A stretch of DNA of 64,000 nt, from NCBI GenBank assembly GCA_036936605.1, contig JAUPFV010000001.1:218021530-218085529 (forward strand), in the 5' to 3' direction. The stretch comes from Limnanthes douglasii subsp. nivea. Taxonomy: Eukaryota > Streptophyta > Magnoliopsida > Brassicales > Limnanthaceae. A program made the translations under genes and the position numbers. This document shows, piece after piece, positions 9,101 through 19,019 of this stretch. Numbering within the stretch: position 1 is the first letter of the stretch; each line of letters starts with the position of its first letter. The notes beneath the pieces were generated by a model that saw nothing but the letters and a program-made list of their open reading frames with translations, made no database searches and had not been told where the DNA came from.

Positions 9101-10545
9101 GAGTTAGGAACAGCTGACTTGAATAGAGTAGGTTTATTGTATACAATTGGAGATTACTCTAACAAATTACTACGTGTTAGAATACTGAGATTGGTGTAAC
9201 AAATTAATGAGTTGTAAAGTTTAACCGTACATAAATAAATAAGAACATAGTGAGTATTATGAGTAAGGTTGCCAAGTCTGTGAGAGTACCACTTTAAGGT
9301 ACTTTTATTGATGCTCCCACGAGTCCATGAATGAATGAGCACTAACATTGTCAATTCTTGTATTATACAATGTATCTCTGCTAAGATTTATCAAAACATT
9401 TCGTATGAATAAGAAAATACCAACTTATGTATATGACCAAGGTTCCCAAGTCTATCGAGTATAGGTAGACTAAACCTACAATCTGTTATCTGTGAACAGA
9501 CACAAATCAAGTATCATATGCTACCAAAATAAATTAACCTACAATCTGTTATCTGTGAACAGACACAAATCAAGTATCATATGCTACCAAAATAAATTAA
9601 ATTGAGGCTTTGCCATTTCTTTTTTCTGCTATCCTCCTTCTCCCTATTGGCTACTGCCACATTCATAGCATACTATTACTACTATGATGGCTCACTTTTT
9701 CTACTAAAACCACTTTTCTAATAAAATTTAGTGCTGCTTCTCTTTTCTATAGATGTGGTCTGATTTGATTTTACGTGGACTTATTGAAATTGTCTTTTTA
9801 TATTCAATACTTTTCTAATACAGCTTTTTTTTCTTTTCGACTTGGTTAAACTTTAGCACTAGTTCCCACCTTTCTTTTGTTAAAATTAGTTTGACTTGTT
9901 ATTTTTATTAAAATTTTAAGATAAAAAATCGATAGTAACAATCACGATCGCATGAAATGTAATAAAATTATAATTATTTTCATTTTGATTATAAGATTAG
10001 AGATGGAATGGATTATAATAGTATTGGAACATGTAGTTGTATAAAATTAAGTTAATTAAAAATTATGCTCATCTTCTATCATCTGTAGTCTCCATCATCT
10101 ATCATTTATATATAGAGTACCAAAATGAAATTAAGATTTATAGAGAACAAAAAAAAAGTTAAGAAAACAAAAAGAAAAGATACACCAACTATAGAAATAA
10201 TACTTACTAAGTCTAAGAGTAGGAGGCAGAGTGAAATGCAGAATTTGACTTCTCCTTCAGCACTTTTGCTCGTAAAGAAAAAAAATGAAAATGAGAATTT
10301 GATATGAAAGGTGTTATGATTTGGCCACTACAAATATTCAATACCCTTCAAAATAATTGTCTTTTCTCATTGAAAATTCATGAAGTAGTACTACCACTCG
10401 TCCTATGTATATTTTAAAAAAGACTAAAATTAGATTTGATATTGATGTATGTTTTAAAGTTTTTTTATTAAATTATATAATCGAAACTAGTTTGCGTGTG
10501 GAATGTAGACGGAAAATTAAAATATTATAAAAGTAAAATTTAAAG
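9101..10545. other. Intergenic DNA downstream of the MADS gene
   Basis: Holds the likely 3' UTR (to about 9240) and the tandem duplication described separately. The remainder is AT-rich with no gene I can support. A 60-codon Lys-rich frame at 10125-10307 looks like chance in A-rich DNA. Confidence 0.5.
9473..9598 (+). repeat. 63-bp perfect tandem duplication
   Basis: Two identical adjoining 63-bp units, 9473-9535 and 9536-9598, each starting AACCTACAATCTGTTATCTG. The absence of visible differences suggests a recent event or an assembly or replication slip. Confidence 0.95.
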
Positions 10546-11226
10546 AAATCCCAATCACCACTTGAGAATCAGAATCAGAATGCCAATGTCCTGGGTGATC
10601 ATCTTGCACCAGCTGCTGAAACTCAAACAGATCTTGATCTAGAGCTAGGGTTTGATCTGGATTTCGTGTTTGCTAATATCCAGAGCGATTTTGCTGAGGA
10701 ATTTTCTGACTTTGGTGATTTACAAACCAGGCAACAAGAAAGTGTGAACGAACCGGTTAATAACAGTCATACTAATGAGGGCCAAGGTGGTGAACCGTAC
10801 ATGGAATCTCTGATAAAGGAAATAGATGCCTTGGGTGATGATGACAATGCAATCTCTGATCCAATGGGCTCTATGATTGATGAGATTGATCGTGGGTATG
10901 ATAATGTTGCTAATATCCAGAGGGATTTTTCAGAGGAATGTTATGACTCTGGTGATTTACAAACCAGGCAACAAGGAAGTGTGAGCGAACCGGGTAATAG
11001 CAGTCGTAGTAATGAAGGGCAGGGTCTTGAACCGTACATGGAGTTTCTGGAAAAGGAAATAGATGCCTTGGGTGATGATGATTATGCAATTGGGAATAGC
11101 TTGTCTGATCCAAAGGGCGCTATGAGTGATGAGATTGATTGTGGGTATAACAATCTTAATTTGGCTAGCCGTTGCTGCGACAGCTCTTTCGATTTCTTCC
11201 GACCAAATAGAGCTCTTTGTTATTGA
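10546..11226 (+). pseudogene. MADS paralogue lacking the MADS box, with duplicated tail
   Basis: The frame is open from 10537 to the TGA at 11224. It begins abruptly at SQSPLENQN, which corresponds to about residue 180 of the intact gene, so the whole DNA-binding half is missing and there is no credible ATG at the 5' end. The tail module (FAEEF..DLQTRQQ, then PYMESLIKEIDAL, then SDPMGSMIDEID) is present once, and again as SEECYDSGDLQTRQQ, PYMEFLEKEIDAL and SDPKGAMSDEID, so the paralogue carries an internal duplication of about 80-90 residues. Both halves are free of stops. It is either a 5'-truncated pseudogene or a domain-less remnant under selection; sequence alone cannot decide. Confidence 0.8.
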
Positions 11227-11456
11227 GAGTTAGAAGAGTTGACTTTGTTTTTTCGTGAATATTCATTATTGAAGTTGAATAGAATAGGTTTACCTACACA
11301 ATTTGAAATTGCTCCAGTGAATTGACAATTTTGTAGAGCTGTAAATCAGTTGACTATTGAGATTGCTCAGTAACAAGTAACAAATGAGTCGTAAATGAGT
11401 TGTAAAGTCGAATAGAGATTATGTGATAATAGATATATAAACAATTTAATTCAGAT

Positions 11457-11894
11457 GTGTGTTTTGGTTTTTCCAGCTACTTATTTCGTAACCAAAATCA
11501 AAATCCAGCGCTTCATCAAGATCCAGCCAATCTCAAGCATGATCTACGTTTAGACCAGTGTGTTCCACAGTCTCAGCTTCTTACGGCCCAAGAACTCATT
11601 CCTTTAGCTGATCCGCAAAAAGATCCTCCCGCTGATGCTGATGCTGATGTTGATGCTAATACTGATACTATTAATGGAAGTGAAGTTGTTGGTAAAATTA
11701 ATAGTGGTGATTGGCGTATAGATCTTCTCCAAAACGAAGCAGGAGGTTTTTTCGCAGACATTGATGGTGCATATAAGGCTGATGTTCGTAAGAAGTGCGA
11801 AACCGACAATTGGATTTCCAATTTTATCAAAACACATGATATTTCTATTGGGTTTAAGGAGTTGAATCAAATATTGATATCTGGTCACTACTAA
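11457..11894 (+). other. Unrecognised open frame, 5' part in a repeat
   Basis: A frame of about 145 codons ends at TAA 11892-11894 and has no internal ATG, only a GTG at its start. The first 15 codons lie in a repeat that recurs after the other MADS copies (TTTGGTTTTTCCAG). The unique part begins near 11495 with NQNQNP, then DPANLKHDLRLDQ, an Ala/Asp repeat (ADADADVDANTD) and WRIDLLQNEAGGFF. The NQNQNP start and acidic run loosely recall the middle of the MADS protein, but I cannot prove homology. Perhaps a partial exon or diverged paralogue. Confidence 0.3.
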
Positions 11895-12226
11895 GCATTG
11901 TTCTGTCTCATGTAGATTTATATCGAGTCCATTGTCACAAGTTCTATAGACTTATATGATATAACATTTTTAGTTTTCCGATTTATTGTATTGTGTCTAT
12001 TGTGACGAGTTATATAGTTTTATACGATATTGAATCTATTGTAACCTACTGAATCTATTGTCAGGAGTTATGTGTTTCAACATGTGAATGCAATGCCAAC
12101 ACGAAGGATTAATTTTTACACTTGTCACTGTTGGTATTCTTGTAAATTCTCTTCTGCCTTCAACTATAATCACATACTTATCTTCATATGTAAATTACAT
12201 ACAAATCACATATCTCATCATGATAC

Positions 12227-12920
12227 GTGTATGGAATTTTACCTTGAGTATGAACAGGTACTATTTCCATATCTAATCTATCTAGTTCGCAGGCACATAA
12301 CATCTATTGAACAGCAGTTTCTGTTGCAGGTCGAGATTAGGATTGTAGAATGCTTGATGTTGTACATCTGCGGCTAAAATGTACTGTTAGGGATGACTTC
12401 TGCAGGTTGCAGTCCCTCAAGGTTGGTATGCTGAGAAATTAGTATGCTGAGACCGACCTCTAATCTAATACCCATTTCTCCCATTTGTACAAGCATGGTT
12501 CCTGCCTACAACATTACCAAAAACCACTATCTTCACAAAAATAGCACTAGATGCCTCTAAAACAACATCAATTGAACTCTCAGCAGACTATAATATGAAT
12601 ACTTTATTACTTATACCTGTATAAATTCAATTGTACACCCAAAAAAAGGTCTACTGTCCATTCACCATATAACATCATTGGCCTGCAAACCAAGTTCACT
12701 GCATTGTAGCAGCAAACCTACCAACCTTGAGGGACTGCAACCTGCAAAAGTCATCCCTAACAGTACATTTTAGCCGCAGATGTACAACATCAAACATTCT
12801 ACAATCCTAATCTCGACCTGCAACAGAAACTGCTGTTCAATAGATGTTATGTGCCTGCGAACTAGATAGATTAGATATGGAAATAGTACCTGTTCATACT
12901 CAAGGTTAAATTCCATACAC
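12227..12920. repeat. Long inverted repeat: two 202-bp arms, 290-bp spacer
   Basis: The left arm (12227-12428) and right arm (12719-12920) are reverse complements with only a few mismatches, from GTGTATGGAATTTTACCTTG to GGTTGGTA. A transcript across it would fold into a hairpin about 200 bp long. No TIR-transposon coding sequence lies in the spacer. Just outside each arm, a CTTATCTTCA...ATACAAATC segment occurs as a direct repeat (12178 and 12920). Confidence 0.95.
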
Positions 12921-12949
12921 TTATCTTCAAGGTTAAATCATATACAAAT

Positions 12950-13341
12950 CCGGAATCCGGATTTGTGTTTTGGTTTTCCCGGTAACTTACTTGGTAACCT
13001 ATCATTGGATTGGTATTTTCTAGTGTTTATGATATTTGCTTATAAAAGCCTTGTAATCTGTCTGCTCCTGTGACGTCCCAAAGCACATAAGAAACATTGT
13101 CAGTGTTGAAATAATCCTATAAAGTTTACCAGCTTTTAAGAGGCTCTAGACAATGAATGGGGGACTAAGCAACTGCATCTTGTAAATGCAAATTTGCTAG
13201 ATATTTGCTCTGAAAAAGCGCCTTGTAATCGATCTGCTCTCGTGACATTCCAAAGCAAATAAACAAAAAATTATATCGCAAGATTTTTTATTTGTTTGTT
13301 TTTACCGATTCGCTTTTGAAAAATTAATCACTTTATATAAA
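12950..13341 (+). repeat. Partial copies of the MADS downstream module
   Basis: The piece TTGGTTTTCCCGGTAACTTAC..CCTATCATTGGATTGGTATT..CTTGTAATC recurs at about 925-1060 and 14290-14410, in the 3' flanks of the MADS fragments. A shorter second piece (ATATTTGCT..CTTGTAATCGATCTGCT..CAAAGCA) follows at about 13195-13260. This records repeated local duplication of the gene flank. Confidence 0.65.
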
Positions 13342-13369
13342 AGTATGCGATGAAGATTTAAATCTTTCG

Positions 13370-13875
13370 CTTACTATCACAATTAAAAAACCATATAACC
13401 TATCATCATTTTTTTTAAATTCTAATATTATAACCTAAAATTTTTAAACCATAAATCTTAAATTCTCTAAATTACAAAATTAGAAAAATTGATTTCGAAT
13501 GCAAAATATATTCCAAAATACATAAACCATATTTAAAAAATAGGAGGAAAAAAATGGTAATATATTATTAGTTATAATAGTGTATTTAAAAAAATTAAAT
13601 CGCAATATATAGAATAATAATCTATTGAACTAGTGGCCAAATATCTAATGGTTTATAACACTAACATCCTCCGTGAAATTCACAGTCCAATAATAATAAG
13701 CAGGGAGGGTTTGAAATACCGATTTAGTCTTCGCGAAGTTATCAACAACCTACGAATCTGATGTAACATATGAAAGCGAGATCACCCCGAAATGAAATTG
13801 ATGACGAGCGAAGTGACAACTCAATATTAATGTGTTCCGTCCTCTCATGAAAAACATAATTTTTTGCAACATAAT
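13370..13875 (-). mobile_element. Decayed Ty1/copia LTR and RNase H tail remnant (copy 2)
   Basis: Counterpart of 30-533, with the same block order and the CTAACATCCTCCG junction that corresponds to the LTR/polypurine boundary at 31631-31645. It sits against the MADS C-terminal fragment at exactly the same point as in copy 1, so the insertion predates the segmental duplication. Confidence 0.6.
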
Positions 13876-14034
13876 GAGAATGATGATGATTATGCAATTG
13901 GGAATAGCTTGTCTGATCCAAAAGGCGCGATGATTGATGAGATTGATTGTGGGTATAACAATTTTAATTTGGCTAGCCGTTGTTGCGACAGCTCTTTCGA
14001 TTTCTTCCGACCAAATAGAGCTCTTTGTTATTGA
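13876..14034 (+). pseudogene. C-terminal fragment of a MADS-like gene (copy 2)
   Basis: 52 codons and a stop (TGA 14032-14034). The tail reads DDDYAIGNSLSDPKGAMIDE, then CGYNN, ASRCCDSSFDFFRPNRALCY, almost the same as the end of the paralogue at 10546-11226. It lacks a start codon and all upstream domains. Confidence 0.85.
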
Positions 14035-15439
14035 GAATTCGAAGAGTTGGCTTTGTTTTTTTCGTGATATTCATTATTGAATTTGAATATAATAGGTTTA
14101 TTGTATACAATTGGATTGCTCTAATGAATTAACGATTTTTAGAGCTGTAAATCATTTGACTATTAAGATTGATCTCTAACAAATAACAAATGAGTTGTAA
14201 AGTTGAATAGAGATTTCGTGATAATAAATATATAAATAATTTAATTTAGATTTGTGTTTGGTTTTTCCAGTTGCTTACTTAGTAAGTTATCATTTAATTC
14301 GGATTTTGTATTTTGGTTTTCCCAGATACTTACTTAGTAACCTATCATTGGATTGGTATTTCTTACTGTTCAAGATATTTCCTCTTAAAATCTTTGTAAT
14401 TTATTTGCCGAGAAAAATTGTATAGTAATTAACTAATGTAAATAAAAAAATTTAAAGAAAATCTTCTATAGTTTTTCAATTATTTGTTTTTACCAATTTG
14501 TTTTTGAAAAATTAATCAATTCATAAAATTATGCATTGAAGTTTTAAATCTTTTATCTACCAACACAATAAAAAATCATATAATCTAGTGTCATTATTTT
14601 TTTAAATTATAATATTATAACCTACAAGTTTCAAAACATAAATTAGAAAAAAAAATTCGAATGCAAAAAAGCATTCCAAAATACATAAACCATATTAAAA
14701 ACAAATAGGAAGAAAATACTTTGCGTAGTTCTTATATTACAGCTGCAATGTGTATCCGTAACTTTCATGTTTTAAAACTATCTAATTCCTTTGAAACAAG
14801 GCATAAAGCAGTGTTAGATACATTACCATTAATATTGTTGAACAACTTATAATATTGTTGAACAACTTATAACTAAATTAATGTTGTGTTATAAATGGAC
14901 TATTTTCAAATGATGTTTTAATTGCTATATGTTACATTTCGATTAAAGAATTCACATTGCCCCAAAAAAACCAAAGTTAAGTTTGTTTGTAGCGACAGAA
15001 CCCTTTAGGTTTGAATAAGCGCTCTCTGTGTGATTAGTGTTCGTGTTTCCAAAATGCATGAACTTCTTCGTTTTTCACGCGATAAACTTATCGATGTAAA
15101 ACACTAACTAAGAAGTTTTGATGTATTCAATTGCTTTATAATAGTCTTTGAACTTTTGAAGTATATTATTCGGACTTTTGTTAAATGTTTCTTCACTTTC
15201 CGGCTACATTTTTTTATTCTTTGAATCCATAAAACGATAAAATAAATATTTTAATAATTGTTTAAATCTAATTTTCATGTTTTCTTTCGTAGACTATCTT
15301 CTTAGTTATGTATGTCATGTATCTTTAGTTGTATTTTTTCAATGGTGAAAAAGTTATATAAACTTAAGTTGGTGATAGTAAAACTTGGTTCAAGGGTAAA
15401 ATTGGGTTTTAAACTTTTTTTGGTTAATATTAAGTATTT

Positions 15440-15700
15440 TTGTAAGAGGTTGTGAGAGAAAGGAGGTGCGTTCTTATATTTATACTATTTTTATCTGACC
15501 AATGGGCTTTGCGGGTCGGATGTTATAGTTGGGTCAATCACATGGGCCCCCAAGCCCAAGAAATGAGGTGTTAGGCACATAGTTGAGTCATTGTTCCACT
15601 CTAGCTACTGTTCATCTATTGACTTTTTTTTATATGTCTGAAATGCCCTTTGGATAATATCAGAATCACTGGTGATATGCTTATAGTAATATCCGAACTG
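15440..15700 (+). repeat. Dispersed repeat shared with 4330-4650
   Basis: Shares the block order of 4330-4650 (GTGAGAGAAAG, GGGTCGGATGTTAT, GGGCCCCCAAGCCCA, GTTGAGTCATTG, GTCTGAAATGCCC). No open frame. Confidence 0.45.
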
Positions 15701-15791
15701 ATCAGAAGCAAATTTTAATTGATTATCGGTAATACTTGTAATTATTTTAGAAGATAATTTTTAAAATAGAATTGAGCAATCAAGTCATGAT

Positions 15792-15848
15792 AGAAAAATA
15801 AAGAAAAAAGATGTTCCCACCTAAAAAAAGAAACGGTGTCGCAGACGA
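15792..15848 (+). pseudogene. MADS-box start fragment
   Basis: GATGTTCCCACCTAAAAAAAG followed by AAACGGTGTCGCAGA corresponds to the first codons of the MADS box in the intact gene (GTTCCCACCCAAAAAAGAGA..GTCGCAGA). It has an in-frame TAA. The similarity stops at about 15848, where DNA adjoining an antisense-ORF fragment of a gypsy element begins. Confidence 0.75.
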
Positions 15849-15859
15849 GGACATATTTT

Positions 15860-16740
15860 TTTGCAGATAATAACATGACATGCTCCTACTCAAGGTCAAA
15901 ATGTTTCTTTTTGGCAGAAATCTCAGTTTCCATGTTTTCTTGGGTGTCAATACCTTCTTGGTTGTGTGATTTTTTGTGGATCAAATGACCAGATCTTTTC
16001 CTTCGGCCTCGTCGAAGGGTTCATCAACCATGTGTTTTCGCCTTTTTTTCTTTGACTGGCTGGAGAATTTGTGGCTCTACGGTCACAAATAAAGTCTCGA
16101 TACGGTTTAGGTAAATCTCATGAGGGGCATATGATCTTTTTTTGTAGCTATTGCAGAATTAATGTTGGGAGGATTCATCTCGAAGGCATTTTTGGTCTCA
16201 ACGTACCATTTTTCCTTCGGACGATGATATATTTTCCTTTATCGCGCTATCTTCTACTTTATCAGTTTTTCTCTGATCGTCGCCCATTGAAAGATAAGTT
16301 TTTTATTGGACCATTTTGTTCGAAGTTTCAATGTCACCTATGTCTTGCTCCAAACAAGTCTGACCAAGCGGCTGAACATTAAAAACTATGGAAGTGGTTT
16401 TTGAGTTTAGAGCTTGAGCAGCCTCAGCTTGTTTTTTCGTCGATGGCCAAAGACTAATGGATTTTTTAGCTTATATAGTACCGCACATGATTTTCATCCA
16501 CTATCTCAGTGACTCTTTTATGTTTTTTCTTTTTCGGATATCAAGTACCAATATAGGGTAGTTAATTTCTTCGACATGAATGATGGATATCTGAGGAGAA
16601 AAACACTACATTAAGGCCTTGCGATGGCTAGATGATCACAACATATTTCTCACGAAGGCAAAGAACGAATCTACTTTCTCTCTCTACAAAGATCTTCTCT
16701 TTGTCTCTAAAAAGTAAACAACTGAGGATTGCGAGAAGGG
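15860..16740 (-). pseudogene. Antisense-ORF fragment of a Ty3/gypsy element
   Basis: Minus-strand remnant of the extra gene carried by the gypsy family in this window. It aligns block by block with 34490-35040: the segment around AATCTCAGTTTCCATGTTTT, the GGCTGGAGAATTTGTGG block and the TTTTCTCTGATCGTCGCCCA block. It is full of stops. It precedes, in the expected order, a polypurine tract and an LTR on the plus strand (16874-17383). Its upstream end (16735-16765) is AT-rich with a possible TATA box. Confidence 0.6.
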
Positions 16741-16851
16741 ACATTTATTTATATAGGAACTATTGAGTCTTCAACGGTTATATAAACCTAAAGAAATGGA
16801 AAGGTTTCATAACCCCTCTCATATGCTTTCAAAAGCACGCGCATGGGGAAG

Positions 16852-17174
16852 TGGAAATTTTTTCAAGAGCACGTGCATAGGGGGGCTATTGATAAAGGTA
16901 AGATTTATTCGACATGTGGACCGGGCGGGAACCGGTCGGGAAGTATTGGGTTAATTTGGTTTTATATAATAGGCCTAATAAATGTGTAATAGTAAGGGTA
17001 TTTTATGTAATAAGTACCAAAGTGGAATTTGTTTCAAGAGCACGTGAGGCTATTGATAAAGGTAAGATTTATTCGACATGTGGACCAGGCGGGAAATATT
17101 GGGTTAATTTGGTTTTATATAATAGGCCTAATAAATGTGTAATAGTAAGGGTATTTTATGTAATAAGTACCAAA
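16852..17174 (+). repeat. Tandem duplication spanning a polypurine tract and LTR start
   Basis: A unit of about 165 bp is repeated (from about 16852 and from about 17019). Each unit contains TTCAAGAGCACGTG, a purine tract (GGGGGGC in the first, shortened to AGGC in the second) and the first 120-140 bp of the LTR beginning TGATAAAGGTAAG. Confidence 0.85.
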
Positions 17175-17383
17175 TATGGTTAAGATTAGTAGAATAATAT
17201 GGTGAAATAATCATGAGTGGACCAACCACCAACATTCCCTTTTGGGGGAAGGGTGAACAATTATTATTTTACTTCCACTTTTGGAAGTTTCTCTCTTTAG
17301 AATTCTTGTGTGTTTCTCTATAAAATTGTACTCTAGAAAATTTCTTCGACCCATTATCCCGCCAAATATTTCTAAAACCATCA
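17054..17383 (+). mobile_element. Ty3/gypsy LTR, family 1 (likely 3' LTR)
   Basis: Begins TGATAAAGGTAAG and ends AAACCATCA, matching the LTR at 36098-36457 throughout, including TTGGGTTAATTTGG, AATGTGTAA and TGGTGAAATA. The end repeats are TGAT..ATCA. It follows the antisense-ORF fragment and a purine-rich tract, so it is probably the 3' LTR of a plus-strand element whose gag-pol is gone. Confidence 0.8.
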
Positions 17384-18339
17384 ATAACGATATAAATATT
17401 TTAGATTTTTATTTTACTTTTGGTTTTTCAGTTACATTGTAACCTATCGTTTGATCATAATATGTTTCATTTTCTTTTTGCTTTGCTTTTTGCTTGTTGT
17501 ATATTTTGGTGAGCCGGTAATTCTTTATGATTGTTTAAATCCTACATATCTTCAAATCATGTATATGTTAAGATTTTAGTAAATGTAAAATGCCAATTAT
17601 GATGATGTATTTTTAGTTTGAATTCTTATTGTTTTGGTGCCTCTTAAGAGTGAATTGCATTGTCAATTGGTTTGAATTTTTTTGTAGAACTTTTAATTTT
17701 GTCAATCTGTTGAATTTTTCTTGTCAAAAATGAAAATTAAAACATCCACATGATGTGTACCTCCTACTAAGATGAATTTTATTTCCCTTGCAGTTTTTCT
17801 CTATTACAATTGGTAGGGTATATGTCGGAATCACATTTTCCCTTTATTGTTCTTCAAGCATTAAAAGAAAAAATCTACTTGGTGAATATAATTAGGATTA
17901 TTTTAAAAAATCGTGTCTATCTTTTTTTATTAATTTTTTTAGAGTATGTATCTTTTAAAATGTATCTCGGAAAAAATATTCAAAAACACTATTAGTTTTG
18001 TTTTTTAAGATAAGTAAAACTAGAACAATAGATGATATTTTTTGAACTATTTTAGATTTTTATTTTAACGAGATGATTTAAATCCTAATTCATAGTTTGC
18101 ATTTAACCCATGATTTGTGATTAACATTTAGCCAATGATTCACAATTTACATTTAACCCATGATTCTAATTTCGCATTTAACCTGTCATTCTTAGTTTGC
18201 ATTCAATATTAACTCTCAGTTCGCATGTAGCCCATGATTCACATTTTGTATTTAAAAAATGATTCACAATTCATATTTAACCAATTCAAAATTTACGATT
18301 CATATTTAACTAGTTTCTCTACATTAGTGGTGCCTGGGA
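17384..18339. other. Spacer with degenerate 25-30 bp repeats
   Basis: AT-rich, with no gene. From 18090 to 18310 about eight diverged units of the form GATTCACAATTTGCATTTAACC(C) follow one another. As the neighbouring gypsy element lies on the minus strand, these repeats fall in its 3' region, where this lineage often carries minisatellites. Confidence 0.6.
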
Positions 18340-18960
18340 GAATGTGAGAACAATTACCTCTCTGGATAACCCAAGTATGCTTACAAAATACTGGAAGTCT
18401 TCATGTAAGTATCTCTCTTCTTTTAAAAAAAATATTTTGTCAAGTTTAAACATCGATTTTCACTTCGGATTTCTTTTATAGTCTTCTCGAAGTTATTCTC
18501 ACAACATCTTGAAGATGGAAAATACACTTTCACCAAGCTACATCTGTGAGGAGCTGAAAAGTGGTCGAATAAGTTCCATAACTCTTTTACTGCAGGAAAT
18601 AGGGTGAGGGCTCACCTATGGAGGACAAATCCGATTTGTGCACTCTCATTGGAACAACTCAATACTCCTCCTCCATCTTCTTAAAATTTTAAGAGGACTA
18701 ACGAAGTTGATGGCAAGCTATTCCTACCAGCTAGAAACAGATCTCTTAGTCACCTTGATAAAATTAAAAAGCAAAAGATGACAAATAAATAGGAAAAAAA
18801 AGAGGCACCACCTCAAGTTATTCTTGAGGTTGGAAGTATAGGACCTCCAGATGAAATATATGCAGCGCTCTTGGAAGTTGTAGCAGCTACTATAGGGGAA
18901 ATCAAAGATTCCTCAAATCCTCTACATGTAAGAAACATAAAGGTCAAATCCAAGTGAGCC
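18340..18960 (+). pseudogene. Antisense-ORF fragment of a minus-strand gypsy element, with intron
   Basis: Plus-strand counterpart of the extra gene at 25485-28436. After a donor at 18404/18405 (TCTTCAT|GTAAGT) and an acceptor at 18481/18482 (TTTTATAG|TC), it reads KLFSQHLEDGKYTFTKLHL, AEKWSNKFHNSFTAGN and LWRTNPICALSLEQLNTPP, matching AEKWGNRFHNAFTGGN and LSWEELTTPP of the other copy. Several stops follow. The associated pol lies next door on the minus strand (19020-21470), so the two genes converge, as in the other elements. Confidence 0.75.
18405..18481 (+). other. Antisense-ORF intron (77 bp)
   Basis: GTAAGTATC at the 5' end, a T-rich stretch, then TTTCTTTTATAG. It sits at the same relative place as the introns at 27001-27076 and 44953-45038, shortly before the DFSDHL / EVILTT-like segment. 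Confidence 0.65.
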
Positions 18961-19019
18961 CTGACAACGACCTCATTCTGCTCTTCAGAATAATTTTGAA
19001 TTTTGAAAGAAGGAAGAGT

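Larger units (their letters stand above)
13342..15437 (+). repeat. Segmental duplication, copy 2 (partner 1-1813)
   Basis: Same content and order as copy 1, but longer because it keeps about 270 bp around 14575-14850. Sequence identity is high, with scattered substitutions. The match ends at TTAATATTAAGTATTT (about 15437), after which the two loci diverge. From 14035 to 15437 there is no gene. Confidence 0.9.

Noticed and set aside
12227..12920. MicroRNA precursor
   Set aside because: Arms of 202 bp are much longer than typical plant miRNA precursors, and the near-perfect pairing points to an inverted duplication; siRNA output is possible but not shown.
16071..16382. 103-codon plus-strand frame
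   Set aside because: Antiparallel to the antisense-ORF fragment at 15860-16740; its counterpart at 34516-34710 is in a different, shorter frame, so it is not conserved.
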